A DNA stretch of 64,000 nt from Chryseobacterium gleum (GCA_945881885.1 CAMCVI010000010.1:1-64000); one strand, 5' to 3'. Positions 19,268 to 27,905 are shown, counted from the stretch's first letter. The notes: generated by a model from the sequence alone, not told the origin. Numbers and translations are program-made.

Positions 19268-19288
19268 AAAGGGGCGCAAAGCCCCTTT
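19268..19288 (-). terminator. Terminator between rpsO and pnp
   Basis: AAAGGGGC (19268-19275) and GCCCCTTT (19281-19288) enclose the five-base loop GCAAA, seven bases past the rpsO stop. It should at least attenuate read-through into pnp. Confidence 0.85.
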
Positions 19289-19294
19289 AGTGTA

Positions 19295-19564
19295 TTATTT
19301 TCTAATTCCTAATTCTTTAATTATCTCACGGTATCTTAAGATATCTTTCTTTTTTAAGTAATCTAAAAGACTTCTTCTTTTACCTACTAAAAGCACTAAT
19401 GATCTTTCTGTGTTGTAATCGTGACGATTTTTTTTCAAGTGTTCTGTTAAGTGCGAAATTCTAAACGTGAATAATGCAATTTGTCCTTCTGCAGAACCTG
19501 TGTTTTCTGCTTTTCCTCCGTGTTTAGCGAAGATGTCAGCTTTTGTTTCTTTAGTCAAATACAT
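19295..19564 (-). CDS. rpsO: 30S ribosomal protein S15
   Basis: Primary-binding small-subunit protein that contacts 16S rRNA helices 20-22 and bridge B4. The 89 residues are the standard length and carry the family signature (LTEHLKKNRHDYNTERSL and LVGKRRSLLDYL). It has its own promoter and terminator and precedes pnp. S15 represses its own mRNA in several bacteria; the 60-base leader here (19565-19613) is short and I see only a weak inverted repeat (TTGAGATAAACTCAA) in it. Confidence 0.98.
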   Translation of the reverse strand: MYLTKETKADIFAKHGGKAENTGSAEGQIALFTFRISHLTEHLKKNRHDYNTERSLVLLVGKRRSLLDYLKKKDILRYREIIKELGIRK

Positions 19565-19618
19565 GCTAATATTATTTAAATGATTATTATGTAGATTGAG
19601 TTTATCTCAATACGGGTG

Positions 19619-19648
19619 CAAATTTACAAATTAATTTTGAAGTTGCAA
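19619..19648 (-). promoter_or_regulatory. rpsO promoter
   Basis: Minus-strand TTG (19646-19648), 19 bases, then TAAATTTG (19619-19626), a full match to the Bacteroidetes -33/-7 consensus. The predicted transcript starts a few bases further, giving a leader of about 50 bases. Confidence 0.8.
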
Positions 19649-19661
19649 CTTTTAGCTCTTT

Positions 19662-20954
19662 TTATTTCAACCACAAATTTCTAAACAATTTATTTTTGTC
19701 ATAATCGGCAGCTTGTTTCTCAATGTTGAAGTAACGATGCCCTCTTGGATCATTACCAACTCCAGCCAAATACGCCCAATTTCCCCAATTGCTACAAACG
19801 TCATAATCAATTAATTCTTGTTCAAAATACGCTGCGCCAAATCGCCAATCCATGTTGAGTTCATTGCAAAAATAACTGGCAACATTTTGTCTACCGCGAT
19901 TACTCATAAATCCGGTTTGTTGCAATTCGAGCATATTGGCATTGATAAAGTCAGAAGCTGTTGCACCATTTATCCATTGCGAAAGCAGTTTTTCATTTAA
20001 GGATTTCGAATTCACTTTTTCGGTTTTTATTCCTTCGTACAAGAAAAATTTCGTTTGGTGTTTTTTAAACATAAATCGGAAAAAGTCTCTCCAAAGTAAT
20101 TCAAAAACCAACCAATAAGTGGAATCATTTGCGCCAAACTGCTTTTCGTATTTTTTAATTTCTGCATAAATTAATCGCGCTGAAATACAACCCATTGCTA
20201 ACCAAGCAGAAAATTTTGAAGAATAATCAGCACCCACCATTCCGTTTCTAGTTTCTTTATAAGAAGACAAGCATTGTGTGTCGTAAAAATAATGATGCAA
20301 TCGCTGAATGGCTTCCGTTTCGCCACCTTTAAATTGTATAACTGCCCTAGAATCGATTGTAGTTTTGGCTAAGCCTAAATCTTCTAAAGTTGGTAATTGC
20401 AAAGCTGAAATTTTAGGTGAATTAATTTTCGTCGGTGATTCAAATGGCGCTCTTATTTCGGAATCTTTTTCTGTTTTTTTTCTGAAATTAGAAAACACAT
20501 CCGGAATGTCTTTGATAGAAAAAGGCAAATCTTCGGCATGATATAACGTACTTGTGCTAATTTTTTCTAATTCGCAGCGCAACTTAAATAATTCATCTTG
20601 CACTTTTTTCTCCGTTTGTCTTTCTTCAAAAGCAACTTCTCGTTTGGCAAATACTTTTTGTGCTTTACATTGATTTACAATTTTAGGGATTTCTATTTCA
20701 GGTTTTCCTTTTAAAATAAGTAATCCCGAACCCAAAGTTCTTAAACTTGCGTCTAAATCTTGAAGTGATTCCAACAAAAATTGTGCTCTAAAACTGCCTG
20801 TTTTTTTAAATCCGTAGGAAGTGGTTTCAAAATGGGATTCGTCAAAACAATACACGGGAATTACATTCTCGCTAATGGCTATTGCTTTCACAAGGGTTTC
20901 GTTGTCTTCAATTCGTAAGTCGGTTTTAAACCAAACAATTGCTGTTTTTATCAT
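19662..20954 (-). CDS. DASH-type cryptochrome
   Basis: Flavoprotein of the photolyase/cryptochrome superfamily; DASH members repair cyclobutane dimers in single-stranded or looped DNA and may signal. The 430 residues have the N-terminal antenna domain (AIVWFKTDLRIEDNETL, about 1-135) and the FAD domain with SSKFSAWLAMGCISAR, WELLWRDFF-like FELLWRDFFRFM, TGFMSNRGRQNVASYF and CSNWGNWAYLAGVGNDPRG, which are diagnostic for the DASH group. It is the last gene of an eight-gene leftward operon and overlaps the stop of the preceding gene by four bases. Confidence 0.95.
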   Translation of the reverse strand: MIKTAIVWFKTDLRIEDNETLVKAIAISENVIPVYCFDESHFETTSYGFKKTGSFRAQFLLESLQDLDASLRTLGSGLLILKGKPEIEIPKIVNQCKAQKVFAKREVAFEERQTEKKVQDELFKLRCELEKISTSTLYHAEDLPFSIKDIPDVFSNFRKKTEKDSEIRAPFESPTKINSPKISALQLPTLEDLGLAKTTIDSRAVIQFKGGETEAIQRLHHYFYDTQCLSSYKETRNGMVGADYSSKFSAWLAMGCISARLIYAEIKKYEKQFGANDSTYWLVFELLWRDFFRFMFKKHQTKFFLYEGIKTEKVNSKSLNEKLLSQWINGATASDFINANMLELQQTGFMSNRGRQNVASYFCNELNMDWRFGAAYFEQELIDYDVCSNWGNWAYLAGVGNDPRGHRYFNIEKQAADYDKNKLFRNLWLK

Positions 20955-22486
20955 AACTCATTGATGTTTTTCAAATAATAATCCGCTTGCTCTAACAAGG
21001 CGACTTTATCATCGGGTTTCATTTTTCGCCATACATTATACATCATTCCGATGCGGGGATTTTTGCCTAATTTGTCTTCATTTTTATCATAAAAATTCCA
21101 ATACAAACTATTGAACGGACAGGCTTTTTCACCCGTTTTTATTGCTTTTTTATAATAGCAGCTTCCGCAAAAATGACTCATTTTGTCAATATAAGACGCT
21201 GAACTTACATAGGGTTTTGTGCCAACAATACCGCCATCAGCAAACTGACTCATGCCGCGTGTATTCGTAATTTCCACCCATTCAATGGCGTCAATATAAA
21301 TACCCAAATACCACGCATCGACTTCATCAGGATGAATTCCGGCTAATAGGGCAAAATTCCCAGTAATCATCAATCGCTGAATATGGTGGGCGTAAGCGTA
21401 ATTTAAGGATTGGTTAATCGTGTCTTTCAAACAATTCATTTTTGTTTTGCCGGTCCAAAACCATGCTGGAAGTTGGTTTTCGTTATTGAAATAATTCATT
21501 GTGGCAAATTCTGGCATTTTTTTCCAATAAATTCCACGCATGTATTCGCGCCAGCCGATAATTTGGCGCACAAATCCTTCCAACTGATTGTAAGCGATTT
21601 CTTCAGGGCGATTTTCCCATTCTGTAATGGCTCGATTAATCACTTCCAAAGGTGAAATCAATTTTATATTCATCGAAAACGAAATTCTGGCATGGTACAA
21701 CGACCATTCGTTTGGTGTCATAGCATCTTGATAACTTCCAAAAAGCGCTAAACATTCGGTTACAAAAAAATCGAGTAATTCTAAGGATTGGGCTCTGTTG
21801 ACGGGCCATACAAAATTTTCAGCATCAATAGTTCCGATGGTTTTGATGTCTGTTTTTTGAACTTCAGAAACGATTTTCGAAACATTATTATTGAAAACCA
21901 AAGGCGGGGTTGATTTGTGATCTTTTGGCAATTTTTTTCTGTTTTCGCCGTCATAATTCCATTTTCCAGTCAAAGGTTTATCGCCATTCATTAAAATATG
22001 GTGCTTTTTGCGCATCATGTGGTAAAAACTTTCCATCAAAAATGTTTTTTTACCTTCAAAAAAATCACCTAATTCGTTTCTAGAACTCATAAAATGTTCC
22101 GAATCGCAAACTGAAGTTGGTATAGATAGCGATTGGCACAAATTTTTCAGCTGTTCATCCAAACGGTATTCGTCAGGAAATTGGTATTCAAAATGGGTGA
22201 ATTGCTCTTTTTCAACTAAAAACAGAATATTTTTTTTAAACGATTGTAAATTGGATGCATCATTCAAATGCAAATAAATAACTCGATGTTTTTGCGATTG
22301 TAATTCGGCCGAAAATTGTTGCATTGCCGAGAAAAAACCAACCACTTTTTGAATATGATGTTGTGCATAATCGGTTTCTGTGCGAATTTCCATCAAAACA
22401 TAAGTCACGGAACCATCCACAACTTGAAACCAAGAATGATTGCAGTTTAATTGATCTCCGAGAAGTAATCGTAACGTTTTTGACAT
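20951..22486 (-). CDS. Iron-sulfur (6-4) photolyase / FeS-BCP type photolyase-related protein
   Basis: Bacterial (6-4) photolyase family protein (PhrB/CryB, Pfam photolyase-related). The 511 residues carry the four iron-sulfur cysteines at 352, 440, 443 and 456; the spacings of 88, 3 and 13 are identical to those of Agrobacterium PhrB as I recall it. YAHHIQRLMITGNFALL and VEITNTRGMSQFADGG are family blocks of the FAD domain. The N-terminal part RLLLGDQLNCNHSWF is typical too. It would repair (6-4) photoproducts with FAD, a lumazine-type antenna and a 4Fe-4S cluster. It sits 78 bases after the small DUF2256 gene. Confidence 0.92.
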   Translation of the reverse strand: MSKTLRLLLGDQLNCNHSWFQVVDGSVTYVLMEIRTETDYAQHHIQKVVGFFSAMQQFSAELQSQKHRVIYLHLNDASNLQSFKKNILFLVEKEQFTHFEYQFPDEYRLDEQLKNLCQSLSIPTSVCDSEHFMSSRNELGDFFEGKKTFLMESFYHMMRKKHHILMNGDKPLTGKWNYDGENRKKLPKDHKSTPPLVFNNNVSKIVSEVQKTDIKTIGTIDAENFVWPVNRAQSLELLDFFVTECLALFGSYQDAMTPNEWSLYHARISFSMNIKLISPLEVINRAITEWENRPEEIAYNQLEGFVRQIIGWREYMRGIYWKKMPEFATMNYFNNENQLPAWFWTGKTKMNCLKDTINQSLNYAYAHHIQRLMITGNFALLAGIHPDEVDAWYLGIYIDAIEWVEITNTRGMSQFADGGIVGTKPYVSSASYIDKMSHFCGSCYYKKAIKTGEKACPFNSLYWNFYDKNEDKLGKNPRIGMMYNVWRKMKPDDKVALLEQADYYLKNINEL

Positions 22487-22564
22487 TTTATTTATTTAAA
22501 CATTAAAGGATTTAAAAAATTTAAAGATATTGTATGATTTTCAATTTTTCAATCTTTAAATCAT

Positions 22565-22711
22565 TCAATTTTTTAATCTTTCATTCCTACATCTATCACT
22601 ACAATATTTTACTTCGTCCCAAACTTTCTCCCATTTTTTCCGCCAAGTGAATGGTTTTTGGCAAACGATACACAGTTTAGTCGGTAGGTTTTGTTTTTTT
22701 ACTCCTTTCAT
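22565..22711 (-). CDS. DUF2256 family small zinc-finger-like protein
   Basis: A 48-residue gene starting at the ATG at 22711, one base after the DUF2071 stop, and ending at TGA 22565-22567. It contains [15 protein letters not shown] and VKYCSDRCR, giving two CxxC-type pairs (Cys14, Cys17, Cys37, Cys41) that would bind zinc. This is the DUF2256 family, which is often found beside photolyase genes; its function is unknown. The tight spacing in the operon supports a real gene. Confidence 0.88.
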   Translation of the reverse strand: MKGVKKQNLPTKLCIVCQKPFTWRKKWEKVWDEVKYCSDRCRNERLKN

Positions 22712-22712
22712 T

Positions 22713-23432
22713 TTACACTGCTAGTTGATTTCTTTCCCATTCGATTCCTACTTTGGATCCTTTAGCAATAAAAACTGCTGCTGGTTTTGTTTCATTAAGA
22801 ATTGCAAAATCCGTTCCATACATCGCTTGAAAGTCGCACTCAATTTTATAATCTGAAATGGTATGCGTTTTCCAACTTGGATGTTGCAATTTGTATTCTT
22901 CTGTTTTGGTGTCGTTTACTTTGGTGAAGCCGTAGTAATGGTCGTAAATAAATTGTTCTAAACTATTGTTTTTCATTTTGTCCGTTCCGAATGAATACGA
23001 TACCTCCATGTTATTCCATTTGGAATTTACCAGCCATTCAAATTTTATTTTTTGGAAATCTGAATTTACTTCTTGTTCGTGTTTTGTCGGTACAACAGTA
23101 TAATGCTCTTTGTATAATTTATTGGCAACCCAAGCCACAATTGGGTACGGAATGGTTTCGTTGATAAAAACTACGCCTCTTTTTATTTGATTGCCTTCTT
23201 TTCGAACAACATAAAAGCGCAAGTTAATTTCTTCAAAAGTTCCAAACCACGGAATTGGGACATTAAATAATTGAGTATTTTTAAACATAAAGCCCACTAA
23301 ACTAATGTAGCATTTGTCTTCAAACAAGTCGATTTCAACTCCTTTTGGCAGGTACGGAAGTAAAATTTGTGGATCAATTTCATAATTTGCCATGATGATA
23401 TTTTCCCAATCTGCTTTTAAGAATAGTGCCAT
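22713..23432 (-). CDS. DUF2071 (YqjF-like) protein
   Basis: The 239 residues match the DUF2071/YqjF family: [15 protein letters not shown] at the start, [29 protein letters not shown] and [22 protein letters not shown]. Members are beta-rich acetoacetate decarboxylase-like folds with no clear reaction. Its start codon shares one base with the stop of the photolyase gene before it, and DUF2256 follows after one base, so all three are translated together. A role in the light-dependent repair operon is suggested only by this context. Confidence 0.85.
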   Translation of the reverse strand: MALFLKADWENIIMANYEIDPQILLPYLPKGVEIDLFEDKCYISLVGFMFKNTQLFNVPIPWFGTFEEINLRFYVVRKEGNQIKRGVVFINETIPYPIVAWVANKLYKEHYTVVPTKHEQEVNSDFQKIKFEWLVNSKWNNMEVSYSFGTDKMKNNSLEQFIYDHYYGFTKVNDTKTEEYKLQHPSWKTHTISDYKIECDFQAMYGTDFAILNETKPAAVFIAKGSKVGIEWERNQLAV

Positions 23433-24922
23433 TATTGTGTTTTCTTTTTTGTTTTTCGATTCGGATTACTTACATGTTTTTTCAATATTCGTTTGCCTTC
23501 TTCTTTCACTTCTTCTTTTTTTCGAAAGCTCCACACGATATCGCTGGCATATTTTCTTGTTTCTTCTATGTTTACAATTGGTGCGGGATAATCTTTCCCG
23601 ATGATACAGTTGTAAAATTGCTGTTCCATTTCGTTCATTTTCCATGGTTCATGAAGCAATGAAACTGGAACTTCAGCTAATTCGGGCAACCATTTTTTAA
23701 TAAAAATACCATCAGCATCATGCTCTTCGGAGTTTTTTATCGGACTGTAAATTCGTATGGTATTAATTCCTGTCGTGCCTGATTGCATCTGAATTTGAGG
23801 GTAATGAATACCTGGTTCGTAATCCAAAAATTGTCTCGCCAAGAAATGCAATTCGCGCCAATCTTGCCATAAATTAAAGGTAAAAAACGATACGACCATA
23901 GCGCGCATCCTGAAATTAATGTAACCTGTTGCAACCAAACATCGCATGCAAGCATCTACAATTGGTACACCCGTTTTTCCTTCTTGCCAAGCTTTAATGT
24001 AGGTTTCGTTTTTGGGTTTAATCAAAGTGTCATAAGCTCGGTTTGCGTTTTCAAATTCCATTTCGCATTCGTCTTCAAATTTTTGAATAAAATGGCAATG
24101 CCAATGCAAACGGGAAACGAAATTCAGAATGGCTCGTTTGTTTTTGGAAGTTTCGTAATGCTGATTTGTATATTGATAAATCATCCGCATACTAATGTTT
24201 CCATAGGATAAATAGGGAGACAATCGGCTACAGCCTTTTCTGCTTAAATCTGGTTTCGAAATGTGTTTGCTGTAATTGACATAGCGCTCTTTGACAAAAC
24301 TATCCAAATAACGCCACGCCCAATATTCACCACCTCGTTGAAAGTTGGGGTTCGGAGTTGTAATTTGGATGGGTAATTCGTCTCCTTTTATAGCGTTATA
24401 TAATTCAGAGTCTAATTCTATCGTTTTTAATTCGGATTCTTTTATGTTTTTAGGAGTATCGCGCATGACTTGCTCCCAACGTTTGTCCCAATTTTGCCTT
24501 GATTTTAATCTGCGAATAACGCCGTGCATTTGAAATTCTTTCCAAGTTATTTCGTTGGAACTGAAAAACGATTTCATTTCCAAATCGCGGTCATAGGTTA
24601 CTTTATTTCCTATTTCTTGATGGGAAAAAACGGTTTTCACTTCGAATTTTTTTATTAATTCAGAAAAAATGGTTTTTACTTCGTTATGAAAAAAATAGAT
24701 TTCCGCATTAAAAGGGGCTAGTTTTTTATTCAAATCCTGAATGGATTCGTAAATAAATCGCCAGTGTCGCACATCTGAATCATCATAATTCATTACGGAT
24801 GGTTCGAAAAAATAAATTAGCACTAAAGGCAAATCAGATTGGTTGGCATGGTAAAGTGCTTCGTTATCAACCAAACGAAGGTCACGTTTGAACCATACAA
24901 TATTGATCGCTTTTTTGGTCAA
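23432..24922 (-). CDS. Cryptochrome/deoxyribodipyrimidine photolyase family protein
   Basis: Flavin-dependent photolyase/cryptochrome of 496 residues. The antenna domain (INIVWFKRDLRLVDNEAL) is followed by an FAD domain with GCSRLSPYLSYGNISMR, RLHWHCHFIQKFEDE, ACMRCLVATGYINFRMRAM, FLDYEPGIHYPQIQMQSG and IRIYSPIKNSEEHDADG. The pattern fits a CPD photolyase-like group common in Bacteroidetes, but repair and signalling members cannot be told apart by eye. The C-terminal tail after about residue 465 is short, charged and Lys-rich. The flavin reductase gene upstream ends two bases before it starts. Confidence 0.88.
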   Translation of the reverse strand: MTKKAINIVWFKRDLRLVDNEALYHANQSDLPLVLIYFFEPSVMNYDDSDVRHWRFIYESIQDLNKKLAPFNAEIYFFHNEVKTIFSELIKKFEVKTVFSHQEIGNKVTYDRDLEMKSFFSSNEITWKEFQMHGVIRRLKSRQNWDKRWEQVMRDTPKNIKESELKTIELDSELYNAIKGDELPIQITTPNPNFQRGGEYWAWRYLDSFVKERYVNYSKHISKPDLSRKGCSRLSPYLSYGNISMRMIYQYTNQHYETSKNKRAILNFVSRLHWHCHFIQKFEDECEMEFENANRAYDTLIKPKNETYIKAWQEGKTGVPIVDACMRCLVATGYINFRMRAMVVSFFTFNLWQDWRELHFLARQFLDYEPGIHYPQIQMQSGTTGINTIRIYSPIKNSEEHDADGIFIKKWLPELAEVPVSLLHEPWKMNEMEQQFYNCIIGKDYPAPIVNIEETRKYASDIVWSFRKKEEVKEEGKRILKKHVSNPNRKTKKKTQ

Positions 24923-24924
24923 AA

Positions 24925-25575
24925 TTAAATTAGTGAAGTAATTGTTTTATCAGGTTTGGCATAACTCAATCTTGAAATCTGCTTAGTTTTGTGATAGCTA
25001 TCTAATCCGGAACAAGTTATGGATTCAGCTTTTTCAATGTCTAGAAAACCATCTTTTTGCAAACAGTTTTCTGGGAAATAAACATCTTTCACTTCACCAA
25101 TTAATAAAACCGTATTGTTGATTGAAAGTGTTATTTTTTCTTTAAATTCCATGGCCAATTGTATGTTGCTTTCTTTTACAAAAGGCGCAAAAAAGTTATT
25201 TTTAAATTCAGTTGTTAAGCCAGTTTCGTCAAATTCTGAGCAATCTCTGTCATATCTAGCTGATGTTTGATGAGCTTGTTTATGAATTTTTTCGGTAATA
25301 TGGTTGATGGTATAAAAACCTGTTTCTAAAATATTTTCTAGCGTGTGACGTGCAACAGCTCCTGGACGAAACACCATTCCAAATAATGGTGGATTGCTTC
25401 CAATATGTAAAATAGAATCTACAATAGCCAAATTGGTTTGACTTTTTATGTTTTGTGTGCCAATTAATCCAATGCTTTTAAAACCACCTAAGCTATTTGC
25501 AAAGTGCACACGTTCTTGTTTTTCCATGTTCAAAATTTGCTCATGGGTAATATGTTTTACTAAAGTTTCACCCAT
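24925..25575 (-). CDS. Flavin reductase-like (FMN-binding split-barrel) protein
   Basis: The 216 residues resemble the flavin reductase-like domain: IGTQNIKSQTNLAIVDSILHIGSNPPLFGMVFRPG followed by HTLENILETGFYTINHI, with the FMN-binding loop. It could use NAD(P)H to reduce flavin for the photolyases encoded just downstream, which need FADH-; that is inference from context. It overlaps the DUF2452 gene by 16 bases and ends two bases before the photolyase start, so it is tightly placed in the operon. Confidence 0.85.
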   Translation of the reverse strand: MGETLVKHITHEQILNMEKQERVHFANSLGGFKSIGLIGTQNIKSQTNLAIVDSILHIGSNPPLFGMVFRPGAVARHTLENILETGFYTINHITEKIHKQAHQTSARYDRDCSEFDETGLTTEFKNNFFAPFVKESNIQLAMEFKEKITLSINNTVLLIGEVKDVYFPENCLQKDGFLDIEKAESITCSGLDSYHKTKQISRLSYAKPDKTITSLI

Positions 25576-25955
25576 TTTTTATCGCTATTTAATTGAAAGG
25601 TTCCAATATGCTCTTTGTTCCATTCGTTTGGTGGAATTAAGGACAAAAAATAAGTGGCATTACCCGATGAATATAAATGATAAATCTCTCCGATAATTGG
25701 TTCAAATGAAAATTTTGAATTGTAAACCAATTCATTCCATTCAAATTCTTCCATTAAATTTTGGTACTGTAATTTTAGTTCATTGAATTTATTTTCAAAT
25801 TCTTTGTTCACATTTCTAACGCCCCTGCCTTTCCATGCGGCAACATCATCAACTTTAATTATAGGCGCACTTACAGTTGTTGCATAAGGTAAAAAACTTG
25901 CATTGTATCCATTTTCCTCTGAATAAACAACATTATCAGGCTTTTTGTTTTCCAT
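25560..25955 (-). CDS. DUF2452 family protein
   Basis: The 131 residues match DUF2452: KPDNVVYSEENGYNASFLPYAT, VDDVAAWKGRGV and FEPIIGEIYHLY. The middle (about 50-85) is a charged helix likely to be a coiled coil. Function is unknown. It begins eight bases after the DUF2805 stop and overlaps the flavin reductase start, which points to co-translation within the photolyase operon. Confidence 0.8.
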   Translation of the reverse strand: MENKKPDNVVYSEENGYNASFLPYATTVSAPIIKVDDVAAWKGRGVRNVNKEFENKFNELKLQYQNLMEEFEWNELVYNSKFSFEPIIGEIYHLYSSGNATYFLSLIPPNEWNKEHIGTFQLNSDKKWVKL

Positions 25956-25963
25956 TTTTTCTT

Positions 25964-26266
25964 TTATCTTTTTGATATTTTATTATTAGAAATAGCTCTT
26001 TGTAATTTGCATTTGAATCTGTCAATACCATCAGCACGTTTTGCTGCATGCTTGGTTTTACAATTTTCAACACGTTTTCGCCACAGTTTGTAACTTGAAA
26101 ATTTTAATTCTTTTTTCATTAAAGCTTTTACATCCGCCTCAGCTAAGCCAAATTGAAATTTTATGGCATCAAAAGGTGTTCTGTCTTCCCAAGCCATTTC
26201 GATAATTCTATCAATGGCGATGTCGTCTAATTCAGTTTTTTGCGTAACAGGCATTTTGTTTAACAT
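25964..26266 (-). CDS. DUF2805 / TIGR03643 family protein, first gene of the photolyase operon
   Basis: A basic 100-residue protein with DDIAIDRIIEMAWEDRTPFDAI, EADVKALMKKELKFSSYKLWRKRV and a lysine/arginine-rich tail. The helix pattern suggests nucleic-acid binding, and the family is usually found next to DUF2256 and photolyase genes. An internal start (MPVTQK) four codons in is equally possible. As the leading gene it could be a regulator or a DNA-handling partner; this is a guess. Confidence 0.8.
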   Translation of the reverse strand: MLNKMPVTQKTELDDIAIDRIIEMAWEDRTPFDAIKFQFGLAEADVKALMKKELKFSSYKLWRKRVENCKTKHAAKRADGIDRFKCKLQRAISNNKISKR

Positions 26267-26373
26267 TAATTAAAAAATAATAAACAAAATTAAGTAGAAT
26301 AATTTGATTTTCAATACTGGAAGTAAATAAAAAATCCGTTACTTAAATTAATGTAACGGGTGTAACTATTTTT

Positions 26374-26826
26374 TTAGAAGAGCGAAGCCACCTGTTCGGT
26401 TACAAATTCTAAAAAACGTTCATCTGCTTCTGTAAATGGGTCAATCACGTGACTATCGATATCTATTTGACCAATATTTATTCCATTTACAAATAAAGGC
26501 ACAACAATTTCCGATTTTACGGTAAAGCTACAAGCAATGTAATTATCTTGGGCGGAAACGTTAGGTACCACAAAGTTAGCGTTGCTTTCTGCAACTTGTC
26601 CGCAAATACCTTTTCCAAAAGGAATTACGGTATGATCCGTTTCAGCTCCTACGTAAGGACCAAGATGTAAAGTTTTGGTTTCATGATTGGCAAAATAAAA
26701 ACCAACCCAATTGTAATATGAAATAGAATCTTGTAATAATTGACAAATATTAGAAAGCTTTTCATCTCTATTTTCATTAGTTTTAATGATGTTTTTTACT
26801 TCTGTTTTTATAAGTTCAAATTCCAT
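26374..26826 (-). CDS. GAF-domain protein, free methionine-R-sulfoxide reductase-like
   Basis: The 150 residues form one GAF domain resembling E. coli MsrC: WVGFYF, LHLGPYVG, GKGICGQVA, YIACSFTVKSEIVVPL and IGQIDIDSHVIDPFTEADE. Two of the three MsrC cysteines are present (Cys75 in GICG and Cys99 in IACS, the usual catalytic one); the third, in the loop after GPYVG, is replaced by ETDH. It may therefore reduce free Met-R-sulfoxide by a changed resolving step, or only bind a ligand. I start at the ATG at 26826 because the longer frame runs into the divergent xrtF gene and adds a non-conserved, AT-rich stretch. Confidence 0.82.
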   Translation of the reverse strand: MEFELIKTEVKNIIKTNENRDEKLSNICQLLQDSISYYNWVGFYFANHETKTLHLGPYVGAETDHTVIPFGKGICGQVAESNANFVVPNVSAQDNYIACSFTVKSEIVVPLFVNGINIGQIDIDSHVIDPFTEADERFLEFVTEQVASLF

Positions 26827-26896
26827 TTTTAATTTTTTTGTAAAATTATACATTAATAAGAAAGTAAAAATTATATTTTTGTTAAAATTTAAAATT

Positions 26897-27445
26897 TTGA
26901 AAAACATATTACAGCAACATAAAGTATTTTTTATTTTTCTCTTAAAGTTTCTTTTGAGCTATTTTATTGTTACGATAATTTACTCGCTTTATTTAAATCA
27001 ATACCATGTACAAAAAAATGAGGTAGATGGTATTACGCATTTTGTAGCACAACAAACGGAAAACATTCTCGTTTTTTTTGATGCAAGTTGCGAGATAATA
27101 AAGCATGATTTAGAACCTTCCTATAAAATAATTTATAATTCTAAATACATCGCTCGAATAGTGGAAGGTTGCAATTCGGTAAGTGTAATTATTTTATTTG
27201 CAGCCTTTATATTTTCGTTTTCAAATAAATTTATTGCTACTTTTTTGTATATTTTTTTGGGTTCAATAGTGATTTTTATATTGAATATTTTCAGAATTGC
27301 TTTGCTTACGGCAGGACTTTATAAGTATCCAGAATACGGCACTTTTTTACATGATATTTTATTCCCGTTAGTTATTTATGGATTGGTTTTTGTGTTATGG
27401 ATTATTTGGGTTATTAAATTTTCAGCTTATGCAAAATCGAAATAA
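26897..27445 (+). CDS. xrtF: Exosortase family protein XrtF
   Basis: Membrane cysteine transpeptidase-like protein that sorts secreted proteins with a short C-terminal signal. Starting from the TTG at 26897 it is 182 residues with about five membrane segments. The exosortase triad is visible: Cys92 in EGCNSVS, Arg133 in NIFRIALL and His152 in FLHDILFP. The longer reading frame from 26786 adds a hydrophobic stretch overlapping the GAF gene start and lacks family support. The next gene overlaps it by 17 bases. The substrate is unknown and no tripartite sorting signal was found in this window. Confidence 0.9.
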   Translation: MKNILQQHKVFFIFLLKFLLSYFIVTIIYSLYLNQYHVQKNEVDGITHFVAQQTENILVFFDASCEIIKHDLEPSYKIIYNSKYIARIVEGCNSVSVIILFAAFIFSFSNKFIATFLYIFLGSIVIFILNIFRIALLTAGLYKYPEYGTFLHDILFPLVIYGLVFVLWIIWVIKFSAYAKSK

Positions 27446-27875
27446 TAAAGCCGTAAATATATCATTTATTGGCATTTTGGTAGTTTTCTTATTACTAATT
27501 AGAATGTTTGAAAAAGATTTGTTTTACGATCCTTTTTTAGATTTTTTTCATGGTGACACAAAAAATAAAATTTTGCCAGAATTTGATACTTTTAAATTAT
27601 TTCTTGGACTTCTATTGAGGTATTTTATGAACGGAATGCTCACAATTCTGATACTATATTTTTTATTTAAGGATTTTTCAATAGTAAAACTAACCTCTTT
27701 TTTATTATTTATTTTCTTTGTTGTTTTGATAATATTTTTTTTCAGTTTATTACATTTTTCTAAATCGCCAGATTATTTATTTGTTTTCTATGTAAGAAGA
27801 TTTCTAATTCAACCTTTATTTTTAATTTTATTTGTCCCAGCTTTTTTTTATCAAAAAAGTGTTAATAAACAATAA
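27429..27875 (+). CDS. Exosortase F system-associated membrane protein
   Basis: A 148-residue very hydrophobic protein with four or so membrane segments, starting at the ATG at 27429 inside the xrtF 3' end. It contains RMFEKDLFYDPFLDFF and the later VFYVRRFLIQPLFLIL, as in the partner protein that always follows XrtF in flavobacteria. Translational coupling by the 17-base overlap supports a joint membrane complex. Its own activity is unknown. Confidence 0.88.
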   Translation: MQNRNNKAVNISFIGILVVFLLLIRMFEKDLFYDPFLDFFHGDTKNKILPEFDTFKLFLGLLLRYFMNGMLTILILYFLFKDFSIVKLTSFLLFIFFVVLIIFFFSLLHFSKSPDYLFVFYVRRFLIQPLFLILFVPAFFYQKSVNKQ

Positions 27876-27892
27876 GTTATAAAATAAAGCTA

Positions 27893-27900
27893 TAAATTTG
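27893..27900 (+). promoter_or_regulatory. -7 box ending five bases before the HYC_CC_PP gene ATG
   Basis: TAAATTTG (27893-27900) followed by only five bases and ATG at 27906. If used, the mRNA is leaderless or nearly so. No clear -33 TTG is visible. Confidence 0.45.
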
Positions 27901-27905
27901 CAGTA

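Noticed and set aside
26786..26896. Upstream ATG start for xrtF at 26786
   Set aside because: The extra residues overlap the GAF gene and lack family similarity; the TTG at 26897 gives the normal XrtF length.
26827..26907. N-terminal extension of the GAF protein to 26907
   Set aside because: The 27 extra residues are hydrophobic, not conserved in the family and run into the divergent xrtF start.
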